A DNA stretch of 64,000 nucleotides from Monoplex corrugatus (GCA_030674185.1 CM060315.1:90645926-90709925); one strand, 5' to 3'. Counted from the stretch's first letter, positions 21,082 to 31,586 are shown. Program-made: numbers and translations. The notes: generated by a model from the letters alone, not told the origin.

Positions 21082-21831
21082 TAGCCTCTTTACCGAGTTT
21101 GACAAATAAACACTCTTAAATGAGAAACAGACAGCATGTCACAATGCAGAAAGGCCTAGCGCCTGTGATGATCATGATTTTAAAGGCTAAATAATAATGA
21201 ACTGTCACATTTACAGGGCTGGTGAAACCGGGTTGCCTGTGGCAAGTAAAAATCTCGTTGGGCGAATCAAAATCAAAACCAATCGTCCGTTGGGTGAGTG
21301 ACAAGTCTGACCCTGCAGTTATGATTTATTTCAATTTTCCAAACTTTCCGATCAGCCGACTGATTTTGTCTGCAATGATCGAGTCTGCCAATGTTCACGC
21401 AAAAACGAGGCTATTATAGAGAAAGGCAACTCTTGCTTCCCGTAGACCTGTCACTGAAGGGAGTCTGTGCGATACAATCAAGTGTTTACAGATCAGCGAA
21501 CTTTCGCCCAATCTGTCCATTTTGGTCGAACGGTTAGAAGCTTATTATTAAGTACGGAAACCAGAGAAAATAATACAACATACGTCTTATCGACATGAAG
21601 GGAGGGGGAGGGGAAGAGAATGTGTGTGCTATTTGCAAGGAAATTTGACAGACAGCAAATTTGATGCATCACTTAAGAAGATAATATGTCTAAGAAACTA
21701 GTTTAGAAGATGAAGACACTACCTGACAATTTTCTCGCATTACCTTCACATTGTCTCTAAAGACATAAATTTCAGTTAGGGTGGATTGAATATTTTCAAA
21801 GTGTTTCCCATCACAATAAACTCCTGAAGCA

Positions 21832-21905
<74 letters not shown>

Positions 21906-22140
21906 TGTGTACACACACACACAAAAGAGAGAGACTTATACAACAACAAATTGAAAATTCTAAAAAAAAAATAATTCAAAAATAAACAAACCAAAAAAAA
22001 AAAAAGAAAACCAACAAAACAAAACAAACACACAAATACACACACACACACGAGTCTGAGCTAGATCCCTTTCAGTACGACCGAGACGTTGATCTCTCCC
22101 GGAAATGTACATGTTTCCTAGTAACGTCGGATAAACTTAG
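17830..22140. other. AT-rich non-coding stretch with CA microsatellites, copy A
   Basis: No supported gene. The longest open frames are short, AT-rich and without domain character. CA runs lie at 21043-21078, 21838-21901 and 22036-22050. The part 19761-21255 is repeated, diverged, at 26111-27610. The copy B counterpart is 56750-61000, with shorter CA runs. Confidence 0.5.
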
Positions 22141-22316
22141 TAATGGTTGCGAGGGTTATGTCTCTTAGGTGATTGTTGTATTCGTCATAATAGACCTATG
22201 CCACACCTCCGTTTCAAGTCTTTCTCTCTCTCTCTACTCATATTTGTGAATTTTAACAGTATGAGTTGTGTCAAAGTATGTGTCAATTTTTTCTTTGGTA
22301 TGAGTTCCATCACAGA

Positions 22317-23280
22317 TCAAGTCTTGTTGGTCTGACTTACTCGTCTTCCATATCTGGTGACGTGTTGTCTGGAACTCAGTGTTGTGTCTATTGAAGCTGG
22401 AGCTGGCGATGGTTGATGCGTGTCTGTTGTGTGTACATCTGGTGTGCATTGTACAGTCACTGGTGATTGCATTGATTGTCTTGGCAGTGACACTGGTGTT
22501 GGGCTCACTGGTGTTGGTGGAGGATTGTCTTTGACCAACGGGGTGGCTATGACTGCTGCTCGGTTGCGTCTCACCGTTCCCTTTGGAGTCCTGATGATGT
22601 AAGAACGAGGTTCATTAGTGGTGGAGATGACAGTGCCTGGGCGTTGCATGTCGCGGATCCATACCGGGTCACCAGGTTGAAGAGCTGGCAGTCTTCTTGC
22701 GGCATGTCGTTGGTTGAAGTTGTTTCATGACTTTGCCTTAATCGCTGCCTCTTTCCTCTGTATCAAGTCATGATCTGGGTTGTAAGGCTTCAGGATATTC
22801 GGGAAAACTGGTAGTATAGTTTGCAGTTTTCTTCCCATGAGGAGCTCAGCAGGCGATAGTCTGTTTTGGAGAGGTGTTGCCCTGTACATGAGGAGGGCAA
22901 GGTATGGATCTTTGTTCTTCTTGAGTAATTGCTTGAGTGTTCGCACTGCTCTCTCAGCTTCCCCATTGGACTGGAGGTGTTTGGGCGAGCTTGTCACATG
23001 TGTGAAGCCATAATAATTATAATAATAATATTGGACATTTGTTGAGCGCCTTCCTCCCTCACAAGGAGGGAGCACAAGGCGCTTCACATAATAGACGCAC
23101 AGAACAGCCACAAATAGTGTACACATATAACATAAGACATATGGACAGATATGTCACACTTCATACTACAAAACACATCATACCGCATAATACCACATAA
23201 TAACATAATAACACATCTCATACCACATCACTACACACAAATATGGAAAGGAAAACAGAACTATGCATGACAACAAAACA

Positions 23281-23334
<54 letters not shown>

Positions 23335-24420
23335 CATGCACCCTCTTCAACAATGGGATAAGGAGGAATGATAGAATCAAGAGTGAATATGGAGTGTTGT
23401 CTCAAAAGCATTTTTGAACAGGTAGGTCTTGAGACCGGTTTTGAAAGATGTGAGAGAAGAAGCACATATCTGAAGCTGGAAACAGATGGAGAAGAGTCAG
23501 TTTTCAAACTAGCAGGGCGCACAGATGTAACAGTTTGAATGTGCCTCTGTTTTCTTCTTCCTCCTCGGCGCGTTCGTTTCCTTGGCAAACAGAACCCAAT
23601 CTCCAATTCACGCAGCCGAGAGACAAGGTCAGAGGTCAATGGGAGCAGCAGGAATCGCAACCAGTTCATCGCGAGAATAGTAAACAGAAGGCGAGGCAGT
23701 GCGCTCACCCGGACAACAGCTGCCGACATGCTGGCGATGGTTGCATGCTGCGTTTTGCACGTAAGCGGTGAAGTAGGTTGGAGGAAATGGCTGACTGGCA
23801 CAGTTCAGAACAGAAATGTCACTGTGACCTGTTGTGCACGTTGGAACGAAAAATGGCTGACAGTGAAGAAATGGAATACACAGCCTTGACGAAAACAAAA
23901 AACACAGCACAACGAATCTGAATAATAGGGACGATTCAAACAAAAACCACCACGTCAACGGCTCCATAACGAACACAATAGACAAAAACCAAGCACCAAA
24001 CTGAAGGAAATCCAACGAAAAACAACAAAACAACACCAGAGATCAGTCACTCAGCCTGTGAGGCGTGCGACCTTATTGAAGCAAACTCAGAAAATTCATG
24101 AGAAGCAAACTGAGGACCGTTGTCGGAGACCACTACATCTGGTATACCTTGAGCTGCGAATACACTCTTGATTTGGTGGATTGTCGCAGTAGTTGTAGGT
24201 CTGTTGAGAAGTTTGACCTCAATCCATCTGGAGTAATAGTCTACAACGACCAAGTAAGTCTTGCCGAAGAGTTCAAAAAGGTCCATCCCTAAGCGTGACC
24301 ATGGGCGATCTGGAAGGATGATGGAAGGAGGGGTTGAAACAGAAACACACTGATTTCACTTTGTATTTGCACTTTGCTACGCATTTACTGCATAGTCCCG
24401 TAGGTCGTTTTCTTTGATTA
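22317..24420 (-). pseudogene. Gypsy-type pol remnant: integrase and C-terminal tail, copy A
   Basis: Minus-strand remnant of an LTR-retrotransposon integrase, which joins element cDNA to chromosomal DNA. From 5': a vestigial zinc-binding region (about 24420-24350), RPWSRLGMDLFELFGKTY, the DDE catalytic core with Asp in VVVDYYSRW and VVVSDNGPQF and Glu in SNGEAERAVRTL, a linker (RKLQTILPVFPN), then PGDPVWIRDMQRPGTV and YIIRTPKGTVRRNR, the usual C-terminal GPY/F-like module. A TGA at 22725 between core and tail is shared with copy B. In copy A the core is also split by the insertion at 23013-24073. No LTR, reverse transcriptase or gag was seen next to it. Confidence 0.85.
23013..24073. mobile_element. 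1061-bp interspersed repeat inserted in the Gypsy remnant
   Basis: Absent from copy B, where gccata is joined directly to tattgaag (near 61957). It starts with AAT-type triplets, then ttggacatttgttgagcgcc and a hairpin (23046-23083; gcgcctt pairs with aaggcgc, and ctccct with agggag), then a CA run (23282-23333) and moderately GC-rich sequence containing aggtaggtcttgagaccgg. It has no clear inverted ends, no target duplication and no convincing gene. The start and the aggtaggtcttgagacc phrase resemble repeats common in marine invertebrate genomes, but I cannot name the family. Confidence 0.7.
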
Positions 24421-24806
24421 AGACCGATTGTTTTTATACCTGTAACTCCCACCTACCTCTGTTTGTTTGCTTGTTAGTTTTATCATTACTCCTTGACTGT
24501 TACAATGTTTTTGTTCGGTAAGATTATCCTCTTCTACCCCTCTACCCCACCAGATAATCACAGACACACACATGTGCGCGCGCGTGGTTACATACACACA
24601 TACAGCCCTGAGCAATCTGTTAAAACCTGATCGTTCTAATGTTATGATTGCTTTTCTATTGTCCTATAATTTTTTTAATGTTAATTGATATGTTAAACTG
24701 TCTTTATGATTTTATGGTTTGTGCCATACATTCATTCCATACAGTAATTTACACTACATGCATATGTGTGTATATATATATATATATCAACACATTCAGA
24801 AACAGA
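24421..24806. other. Right end of copy A with AT microsatellite at the breakpoint
   Basis: No gene. Homology to copy B continues to about 24806, through a tatatata run (24772-24788) and aacagatatata, and then stops abruptly. The copy B counterpart is 62301-62777. Confidence 0.6.
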
Positions 24807-24946
24807 TATATATACTACATCTCACCCTACCCCACATTTTTACATGCACATTACATGTACACAAGGCAACAAACAGTAGGTTTAGAAACACAGGCAAACT
24901 GAGGACAAAGAGGGTCAATCACATTGTGAAAATCACATCGACCACA

Positions 24947-25381
24947 TTAAAGTTTAGAATGGATGGCATTAAAACCATCTGGAGAGATTGTTTGCCTCTT
25001 CCTCATCCAAAAATGTTCTCTGGTTAGACGCTGAGTGCGGGAACTGGAATATTGTTTTTCTATGGCGATGCATTGGAGATCAGAGAGGGAGTAGTCACAT
25101 TAGTTAAAGTGTTGGGTCACCAGGGAACCAGTGTTGCAGTTAATATTTGAACGATGGAGGTAAAACCTTTGTTTGAGGGATTTTTTTGTTTCACCAATGT
25201 ACTGAGATTTGGTGCACCTGACACAAAATAGTAGATATATTAAGTTGGTAGTTTCACAGCACATGTTGGTTCGGATGGTAAATGTTTCTCAGGTGACAGA
25301 GCTTGTGAAAGTTGTGGTTTGTACAACGTGATTATCACAAATTACACAGTGGTCCTTGTTGCATTTAAAACTGAACAGCCT
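24947..25381 (-). pseudogene. Penelope-like GIY-YIG endonuclease fragment
   Basis: Read on the minus strand, 145 codons in one frame give the C-terminal endonuclease of a Penelope-like retroelement. A cysteine cluster (KCNKDHCVICDNH) is followed by TTNLIYLLFCVRC and SQYIGETKKSLKQRF, the two halves of the GIY-YIG motif, then HRSNI, LVTQHFN, an EKQYSS segment with the catalytic-type Glu, and TREHFWMRKRQTISPDGFN before a TAA. Two in-frame stops (after TSSVT and after QHFN) make it a pseudogene. GIY-YIG endonucleases nick the target for reverse transcription in these elements. The reverse transcriptase part is not visible upstream. The fragment starts just right of the copy A breakpoint and is not repeated next to copy B. 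Confidence 0.8.
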
Positions 25382-26060
25382 GGTTGTCCATCTGTTGTGG
25401 GAGAGGGAAGGGCAGATGGCATACATACACATACACACACACACTCTCTCTCTCAATAGTATCATACACTATCTCTTTCTCTCCCTCACACACACTCACA
25501 CTTTAAAAGTAAGTGATTAAAATTATGAAAGAGGAAAAATATTGCAGGATGACGATGAAATAATTTGCAACAAACATAACAAACAACCAGTCGGGCTAAA
25601 ATAAACTTTGGCTACGTAAGCAAAAACATTATGAGTTTAAATTATAAATACAGGCCTATATGTATTACTTTTAGAATAAAACTTGCACAGAGAATCCATG
25701 TAATCTTTGAGATCAATCATCTGACAACTGCCTTTTAGTTTTATATCTTCATGTTATCACTAGATCTCTCACTGTACACCTCCCCTCACCTTGATGAAAG
25801 TCTCCAGAAGAAAGTTTGACCACCATTGTTGTAACAGTGGCTTATTCCAGGCAGAATATTTTTGGTCATCATCAAAAACTGATACAGAGAATTTTACAGA
25901 GAATTTTACTACTCATTTTTTCGGAGCAGCATCTGAACATGTTGGACTAGTGAAAATCTCTGCGGGTTAGTAGATCTTAAGATCCACGAGCCCGGCTGGT
26001 TAGTACAAAAATTTAACCTGCTCCAGGCCTCCACAAAGAACAGGTACACTAGACTGCTAT
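25382..26060. other. AT-rich spacer DNA with a CA/CT microsatellite
   Basis: No gene seen. A CA/CT run lies at about 25425-25500. Confidence 0.5.
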
Positions 26061-26110
26061 CTGCAAATAAGTTGTGAAGAACTAATTTCAGATTTGAAAA
26101 CAACGCCATT
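26061..26110 (+). repeat. Left direct repeat flanking the diverged third copy
   Basis: About 48 bp, tgcaaataagttg...aatttcagatttgaaaac...gccatt, repeated with few changes at 27608-27654. It borders the diverged segment directly and is not present beside the matching sequence in copy A or B. Confidence 0.65.
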
Positions 26111-27610
26111 GTATTACTTGAGTGGTTCTCATAATTATTTTGTCAGCTCTCTTTATACTGCATGCCTTCACAGCACAAGTAGTCTGTTTTATCTTCCTTG
26201 GTATTTTTCCATAATCTACAGACTAAACAAATGTAAATTATGTACAAAAATCTTCTCCTTTTCTTGTATTTAGTGTGTGTGAGTCAGCTGTCCAGCCTTT
26301 AGGTGTGTCAGCTCGACCTGTTATTAATATGTTCAGATTATTTTGAGCAAATATGTTCTTTTTCAGGGTTTTCTTCACAAAGTTGTGTGACATTGTGTGA
26401 TTTTCTGTACAATGGAACACCATATTTTCTCTGTTTAAAATATTTTTCTACAGACAGGTGTTTCACTTTGTTGCTTAGGCCTATGAGTCATACTTTCTGG
26501 ACACCCCTTAGTAACCATGACCATGATAGATCTATGGACATATATGATCATTACCAGTATCAAAATCTACAAACCTAAAGTAAATAAGTACACAGGTCGA
26601 AAAGATGGTTATTCATGACAAAACTGTCAGTAACTAATTATTACATAATGAATGAGCTTAATGATACTGAGGAACATGTAATTCAACATGATAATTACCT
26701 TGAGGCTTTACTTAAAAATTTCCAGAAATTTGTTTTGGAAGCTGTCAGGATTTTAGGAATCTCAGTTAACTTTCATTTGAGCCAGTTGAAGCAGTTAATT
26801 ATTTATTTATGATCTGCTCATTTACTGCAATGTAGGGCCTATAGTGATTTATGAAGATCTGTCTTAGTCGTCTTGGGTAGGCTAAACAAAGACCGTTCTA
26901 GTCTTCTACTGATATTTTAAATTTTTCAATCAGTTCAGCCATTCCAAATTTATGTTGCTTTTTGTGAAGAAATGGCACACATGCAGTCATAGTTTCTACT
27001 AAGTAATCCAATAAAAAAAATAGACATCAAAATCTTAATTATTCAAAAAATCATAACTTTCATCAGTCATAGACAATCAATCTAACAACTTTTATACCAT
27101 TTCAAAGGGTTTTTTTATTTTGTTTTTAGCTCTTTTCATTGATGGTAATTACATATTTAATAAAAATGTTTCAAATGTTTTGTAACATACCAAATAGGTG
27201 TTAAGATGAGGGGAGAATGAAAGTTCAAGGCAGATGGTCCCAAGACACCAAAAGTTGGCCCACGTGCCACAGTTGATCATTTAAATCTATGAACCTGAAG
27301 GGAAAGAATACTCGTATCATCATGTTTCAGTAAAAACAAAATCATACAAACATTTCAGGGTATACATACACATATTATGATATGTACACACACACACACA
27401 AGTGTGACAAACACAACACACGACGTGACACGTAACTGATAACTGCCACTACTAACTACTTTTACAGAGTTTGACAAATAAACCCTTTAAAATGAGAAAC
27501 AGATGAGATAGCACGTCAAAATTCAGAAGGGCTTGTGAAGATCAGGATTTTACAGGCTAAACAATAATCATTTGTCATATTTACAATGGCTACACTGGAC
27601 TGGAATTTGC
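26111..27610 (+). repeat. Older, diverged copy of 19761-21255
   Basis: This stretch follows 19761-21255 (and 58690-60145 in copy B) in order: gttctcataa, cagctctctttatactgcat, gtcagctgtccagcctt, gtttcttcacaaagttgtgtgac, catgaccatgata, gctgtcaggattttaggaat and gggagaatgaaagttc. Substitutions and indels are far more frequent than between copies A and B, so it is an older event. No coding potential is seen. Confidence 0.85.
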
Positions 27611-27654
27611 AAGTAAGTTGACGAACCAATTTCAGATTTGAAAACCACGCCATT
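27608..27654 (+). repeat. Right direct repeat flanking the diverged third copy
   Basis: Imperfect copy of 26061-26110 (tgcaagtaagttgacgaac, then aatttcagatttgaaaac). With its partner it brackets a unit of about 1.55 kb, as a long terminal repeat or one step of a tandem array would. Confidence 0.65.
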
Positions 27655-27985
27655 TGTCGCTGTCTGGCTCAGTGGCTGTGCCTTCGTACGTACGTGGCTT
27701 TGTTTCAAAGCTACCTACTGCTTTTACTAGTTTTAGCAAGCTACAATCGCATTTCCTACACAAATTCTTGTATTTAAACAGTAGTAATCATACAATGGAT
27801 GACAATGAATATTATTCATTGAAAAAATGCAGACCTTGCGGTTAAAAATCGTGGAATTTCCGCTGATTTGGTGTAGGTGTGCTCCTCCTCGACCTCGACT
27901 TACCTGCCCTTCGATCCGGTTTCCGTTCAAGGGAAGTAACTAGATGATTGTTTTATATAAGGGTCGTCAACGATGCCGTCCCATG

Positions 27986-28235
27986 CGGGCCACAGTAGCT
28001 CAGTTGGTTTGAGCGTCAGATTCACATGCTAATGGTTGTGGGTTCAATCCCGGGGTGCGCTATATTAAAACTGGCCTTCTCACTGTTCCATCTTAACATC
28101 ATTGTTGTTCTGGTGGTGTCAGTGTAGGATTAGATAGGTCCCCCTTCCCCCACTTCCCTGGGATGGTTATCCCCGTCGGCCATAACACCTGAGGTGGGTG
28201 TCGACGTAAAAATTCAACCAAATCAATCAATCAAA
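27986..28235 (+). repeat. tRNA-derived SINE with 11-bp target duplication
   Basis: The head resembles a tRNA: A box TAGCTCAGTTGG (near 27996) and B box GGTTCAATCCC (near 28044), the internal RNA polymerase III promoter. A body of about 170 bp follows, ending gtgtcgacgtaaaaattc and a short (ATCA)n tail at 28219-28233. The SINE is flanked by gccgtcccatg at 27975-27985 and 28236-28246, a clean target-site duplication. Such elements depend on a LINE for movement; the partner is not identified here. Confidence 0.85.
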
Positions 28236-28418
28236 GCCGTCCCATGTGAGTGGGTTGGGGATAATTATAGTGGTAGCAGCACTGCGGTAAAGCATATAAA
28301 ATCATGTTCTGTACAGATCGTAGTTAAGAATGCCCGCTCGTATGCAGTTATGACTACAAGGAATCATATTAGTGCTAGAAAGATATTGGCAGCGCTTCGA
28401 AAACGATTGAATGTATGG

Positions 28419-28422
<4 letters not shown>

Positions 28423-28502
<80 letters not shown>
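28423..28502. repeat. TG microsatellite
   Basis: About 39 TG units without interruption, directly next to the 3' end of the second Gypsy remnant. Confidence 0.95.
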
Positions 28503-28504
<2 letters not shown>

Positions 28505-28509
28505 CCAAG

Positions 28510-29340
28510 ACTGTTCCTGATTTCTTCATGTCTTAATATAAAGACAGTGTCACCAGGTCTCAGGGGTATCGCTTCTCTTGCAGTATGACGAAGATTGAAG
28601 TAAGAGCATTGTTTCTGTTTCATGTTCTCTTCTTTCTGTCTGATGAGGGAGTGATCAGGGATCTTTGGGAGAAGGTTGGAGGGAACAATGGGGATTTTTG
28701 TTTTCAATTTTCTTCCCGTCAAGGGTTCACTGGGGGATTTTCCTTCTAGCAGTGGACTCGCCCTGAACAGAAGGAGAGCATTACAGAGATCCTTTGCTTT
28801 TTTGAGCAGGTTCTCCACTGTCTGCACAGCTCTTTCGGCCAGTCCATTACTTTGGGGATAGGAGGAGAGCTTGTGGTGTGTGTGAAATTGAAATCTACAG
28901 CAAAGTTGCGGAATTATGTAGGCTACTGACGAACTAAGGCCCATTGTCCGAGACAATAACATCAGGGATGCCATGGATCGCAAAAATGCTCTTCAATTTG
29001 CCGATGAGGTTGTTGCTCTTCTGGTTGTCCAGGCAACTCAACTCTGGCCATTGAGAATAACAGTCTACCTCAATGACAAAGGTCTTGCCGTGAAGGTCAA
29101 ACAAATCCATGCCCAACCACAATGACAAAGGTCTTGCCGTCAAGGTCAAACAAATCCATGCCCAGACCACAATGTCAAAGGTCTTGCCATGAAGGTCAAA
29201 CAAATCCATGCCCAGACCACAGTGACAAAGGTCTTGCCGTGAAGGTCAAACAAATCCATGCCCAGTCTGGACCATGGCTGATCGGGGAATGAGGAGGGAA
29301 GGGGGGGGGGGTTTCTTTTGTGTTGGTCTATGCTTGGCAC
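28510..29340 (-). pseudogene. Second Gypsy-type integrase remnant
   Basis: Minus-strand integrase fragments of the same broad family as 22317-24420 but clearly diverged. The order is FPDQPWSRLGMDLFDLHGKTF (29300-29230), an expanded tandem block (29070-29270), VDCYSQWPELSCL with the first catalytic Asp, IPDVIVSDNGPQF with the second, a frameshift near 28960, SYPQSNGLAERAVQTVENLLKK with the Glu, RKLKTKIPIVPSNLLP, and PLRPGDTVFI near 28540. The C-terminal tail is cut off beside the TG run. No LTR is visible. Confidence 0.8.
29070..29272 (-). repeat. 50-bp tandem expansion inside integrase coding sequence
   Basis: Four units of about 50 bp (caaaggtcttgccgtgaagg, then tcaaacaaatccatgccca). Each encodes the same GMDLFDLHGKTF part of the integrase, but because 50 is not a multiple of three the frame changes with every unit (for example WAWICLTLTARP in the next frame). 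The expansion therefore happened in, or itself destroyed, a dead gene. Confidence 0.85.
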
Positions 29341-29343
29341 AGG

Positions 29344-30203
29344 TGTCACGTATACTTTGATGTCATTGTTAGTATGTATACTTTGATGTCATTGTTAATA
29401 ATGTATACTTTGATGTCACTGTTAATATGTATACTTTGATGTCACTGTTAATATGTATACTTTGATGTCATTGTTAATATGTATACTTTGATGTCACTGT
29501 TAATATGTATACTTTGTTGTCACTGTTAATATGTATACTTTCATATCACTGTTAATGTGTATACTTTGATGTCACTGTTAATATGTATACTTTGATGTCA
29601 CTGTTAATATGTATTCTTTCATGTCACTGTTAATATGTATTCTTTCATGTCACTATTAATATGTATTCTTTCATGTCACTGTTAATATGTATACTTTGAT
29701 GTCACTGTTAATATGTATACTTTGATGTCACTGTGAATATGTATACTTTGATGTCACTGTTAATATGTATACTTTGATGTCACTGTTAATATGTATACTT
29801 TGATGTCACTGTGAATATGTATTCTTTCATGTCACTGTTAATATGTATTCTTTCATGTCACTGTTAATATGTATACTTTGATGTCACTGTTAATATGTAT
29901 ACTTTGATGTCACTGTGAATATGTATACTTTGATGTCACTGTTAATATGTATACTTTGATGTCACTGTTAATATGTATACTTTGATGTCACTGTGAATAT
30001 GTATTCTTTCATGTCACTGTTAATATGTATTCTTTCATGTCACTGTTAATATGTATTCTTTCATGTCACTGTTAATACGTATACTTTGATGTCACTGTTA
30101 ATATATATTCTTTCATGTCACTGTTAATATGTATTCTTTCATGTCACTGTTAATATAATACTTTGATGTCACTGTTAATATGTATTCTTTCATGTCATAT
30201 TAA
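29344..30203. repeat. 26-bp minisatellite with a 7-unit higher-order repeat
   Basis: About 33 units of 26 bp. Type 1 reads tatactttgatgtcac and type 2 tattctttcatgtcac; a further variant has gtgaat in place of gttaat. The gtgaat variants fall at 29733, 29811, 29915 and 29993, with spacings of 78, 104 and 78, so the pattern repeats every 182 bp, exactly seven units. No gene or spacer structure is present. Confidence 0.9.
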
Positions 30204-30470
30204 TTCTATGTAAAGTAGCACCGAAATGCCTGTCAGGGCTTGACTGGCACATAGATAAAGTTCCTGCCTTCCAGTCTGAATGCAAGGATTCCAGTCTGAC
30301 TCGTGGAACGTTGTACGTGCTGCCTCCATTCCACCCAGCTGTGTCTGGATACCTGACCCTATTTTGAGTAAGAGAAGATAAAGCACTGAAGGAGAGGAGA
30401 TGAGTACCGCCCTCAATAATGCTGACCCCAAGCAAAGTGGAGGTCTTTACCACCTCAATACCTTGTACTG
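30204..30470 (-). repeat. Unassigned dispersed repeat
   Basis: Read on the minus strand this stretch contains cagctgggtggaatggaggc, close to cagctgggtggaatggaagc on the plus strand at 1318 and 42220. Flanking words (gaacagggttaagtacc against ataGGGTCAGGTAtcc) also correspond. It is probably a dispersed repeat in two orientations; its limits are uncertain. Confidence 0.4.
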
Positions 30471-30471
30471 T

Positions 30472-30473
<2 letters not shown>

Positions 30474-30529
<56 letters not shown>

Positions 30530-30690
30530 GGTGTCTGTGTGTTTTGTTTGTGTGTGTGCGTGTGGGTGTATATGTATGTGTATGTTTACATGTGCGTGTA
30601 CATATATGTGTATGTGCATGCATGTACGTGAAAGGGACACACACACGCGTGCGCGCACACACACACATGCACACACACAGACATGTGAAT
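30474..30690. repeat. TG/TA/CA microsatellite
   Basis: A pure TG run (30476-30528), then degenerate TG/TA, then a CA run (30639-30682). Cys/Val- and Thr/His-rich frames crossing it follow from the repeat. Confidence 0.95.
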
Positions 30691-31170
30691 AGATTGCAGG
30701 AAGTTAAGATCAAAGCCTCACTCTTTGTGACATTTTGGCATCATCGGTTTTACCTTCACACGTTAAAACACTAACATAGACAAGACTCAAGATGTGGCCA
30801 TAATTATCATGACATTACTTTTGGAACTGGAGACCAAACCCATTATGAAAACATTTGACGCTAAATTTTAAAGCGTAACTTATAAGACATGCCAATAGTC
30901 TCCGTTTCCTTGACAACATACAAGCAGCTACAATCACACATAACAAACCGATACATGTAAACCAAAACAACAACCAAATGCTTCAAGTTGTAGATACAAA
31001 ATATTGCATTTTCAGTTAGTCAGGCACCCTCTATAACACAGGACAAATACCATTCAACAATGCAGCCTACATTATTTTGTGATGCATGGCAAAGTCATTA
31101 CTTGCTTTTCCTTTCAGAAATATTGATCGACGTATTAATCAAATAGTTTCAGTAAGGTATACTTAAGGCA
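30691..31170. other. Non-coding spacer DNA
   Basis: No gene, repeat or element recognised. Confidence 0.4.
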
Positions 31171-31303
31171 ATCACAGATACGCACACGGGTAAAAACACA
31201 TGCTTACGTACACAAACGTGCACACACACGCACACACACACAAACACGCACACACACACACACACAAACACATGTGCACGCACGTACACATACATGTACA
31301 CAG

Positions 31304-31357
<54 letters not shown>

Positions 31358-31450
31358 GCAGAGTGAGTCGCGAAAGTAAGGCTTACATGCACACGCACAC
31401 ATACACACTCATGCGCACACATACACACTCATGCGCCTGCGCAAACACAT
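31171..31450. repeat. CA microsatellite block
   Basis: CA runs with TG/CG interruptions, including an uninterrupted stretch at 31308-31355, then degenerate cacatacacactcatgcg units. Confidence 0.95.
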
Positions 31451-31487
31451 AGATCTAAATCTCTTCCACTGTATCTTTTGTGATGCA

Positions 31488-31540
31488 TTGGAGGGGGGGG
31501 GGGGGGCGAAGAGAGGGAATGGTTTGCATACCTGTTAATA

Positions 31541-31586
<46 letters not shown>

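Larger units (their letters stand above)
1..24806 (+). repeat. Copy A of a ~22-25 kb direct segmental duplication
   Basis: This segment is nearly identical, base by base and in the same orientation, to 40904-62777. The match is already complete at position 1 (gaaagtcctgttcacacac also starts at 40904), so the true left edge is outside the window. It ends in an AT microsatellite near 24806. Copy A is longer because it carries a DIRS-like element (4405-6822) and a 1061-bp insertion (23013-24073) absent from copy B. Scattered substitutions and 1-2 nt indels separate the copies. It could be a true duplication or two haplotypes placed in tandem by the assembler. Confidence 0.95.

Noticed and set aside
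23178..23801. 207-codon minus-strand frame inside the 1061-bp insertion
   Set aside because: Part crosses a CA run, no domain is recognised, and other frames in the region are similarly open.
29344..30203. CRISPR-like array of 26-bp repeats
   Set aside because: Units are directly adjacent with no unique spacers; it is a minisatellite in a eukaryotic sequence. The same holds for the 36-bp arrays.
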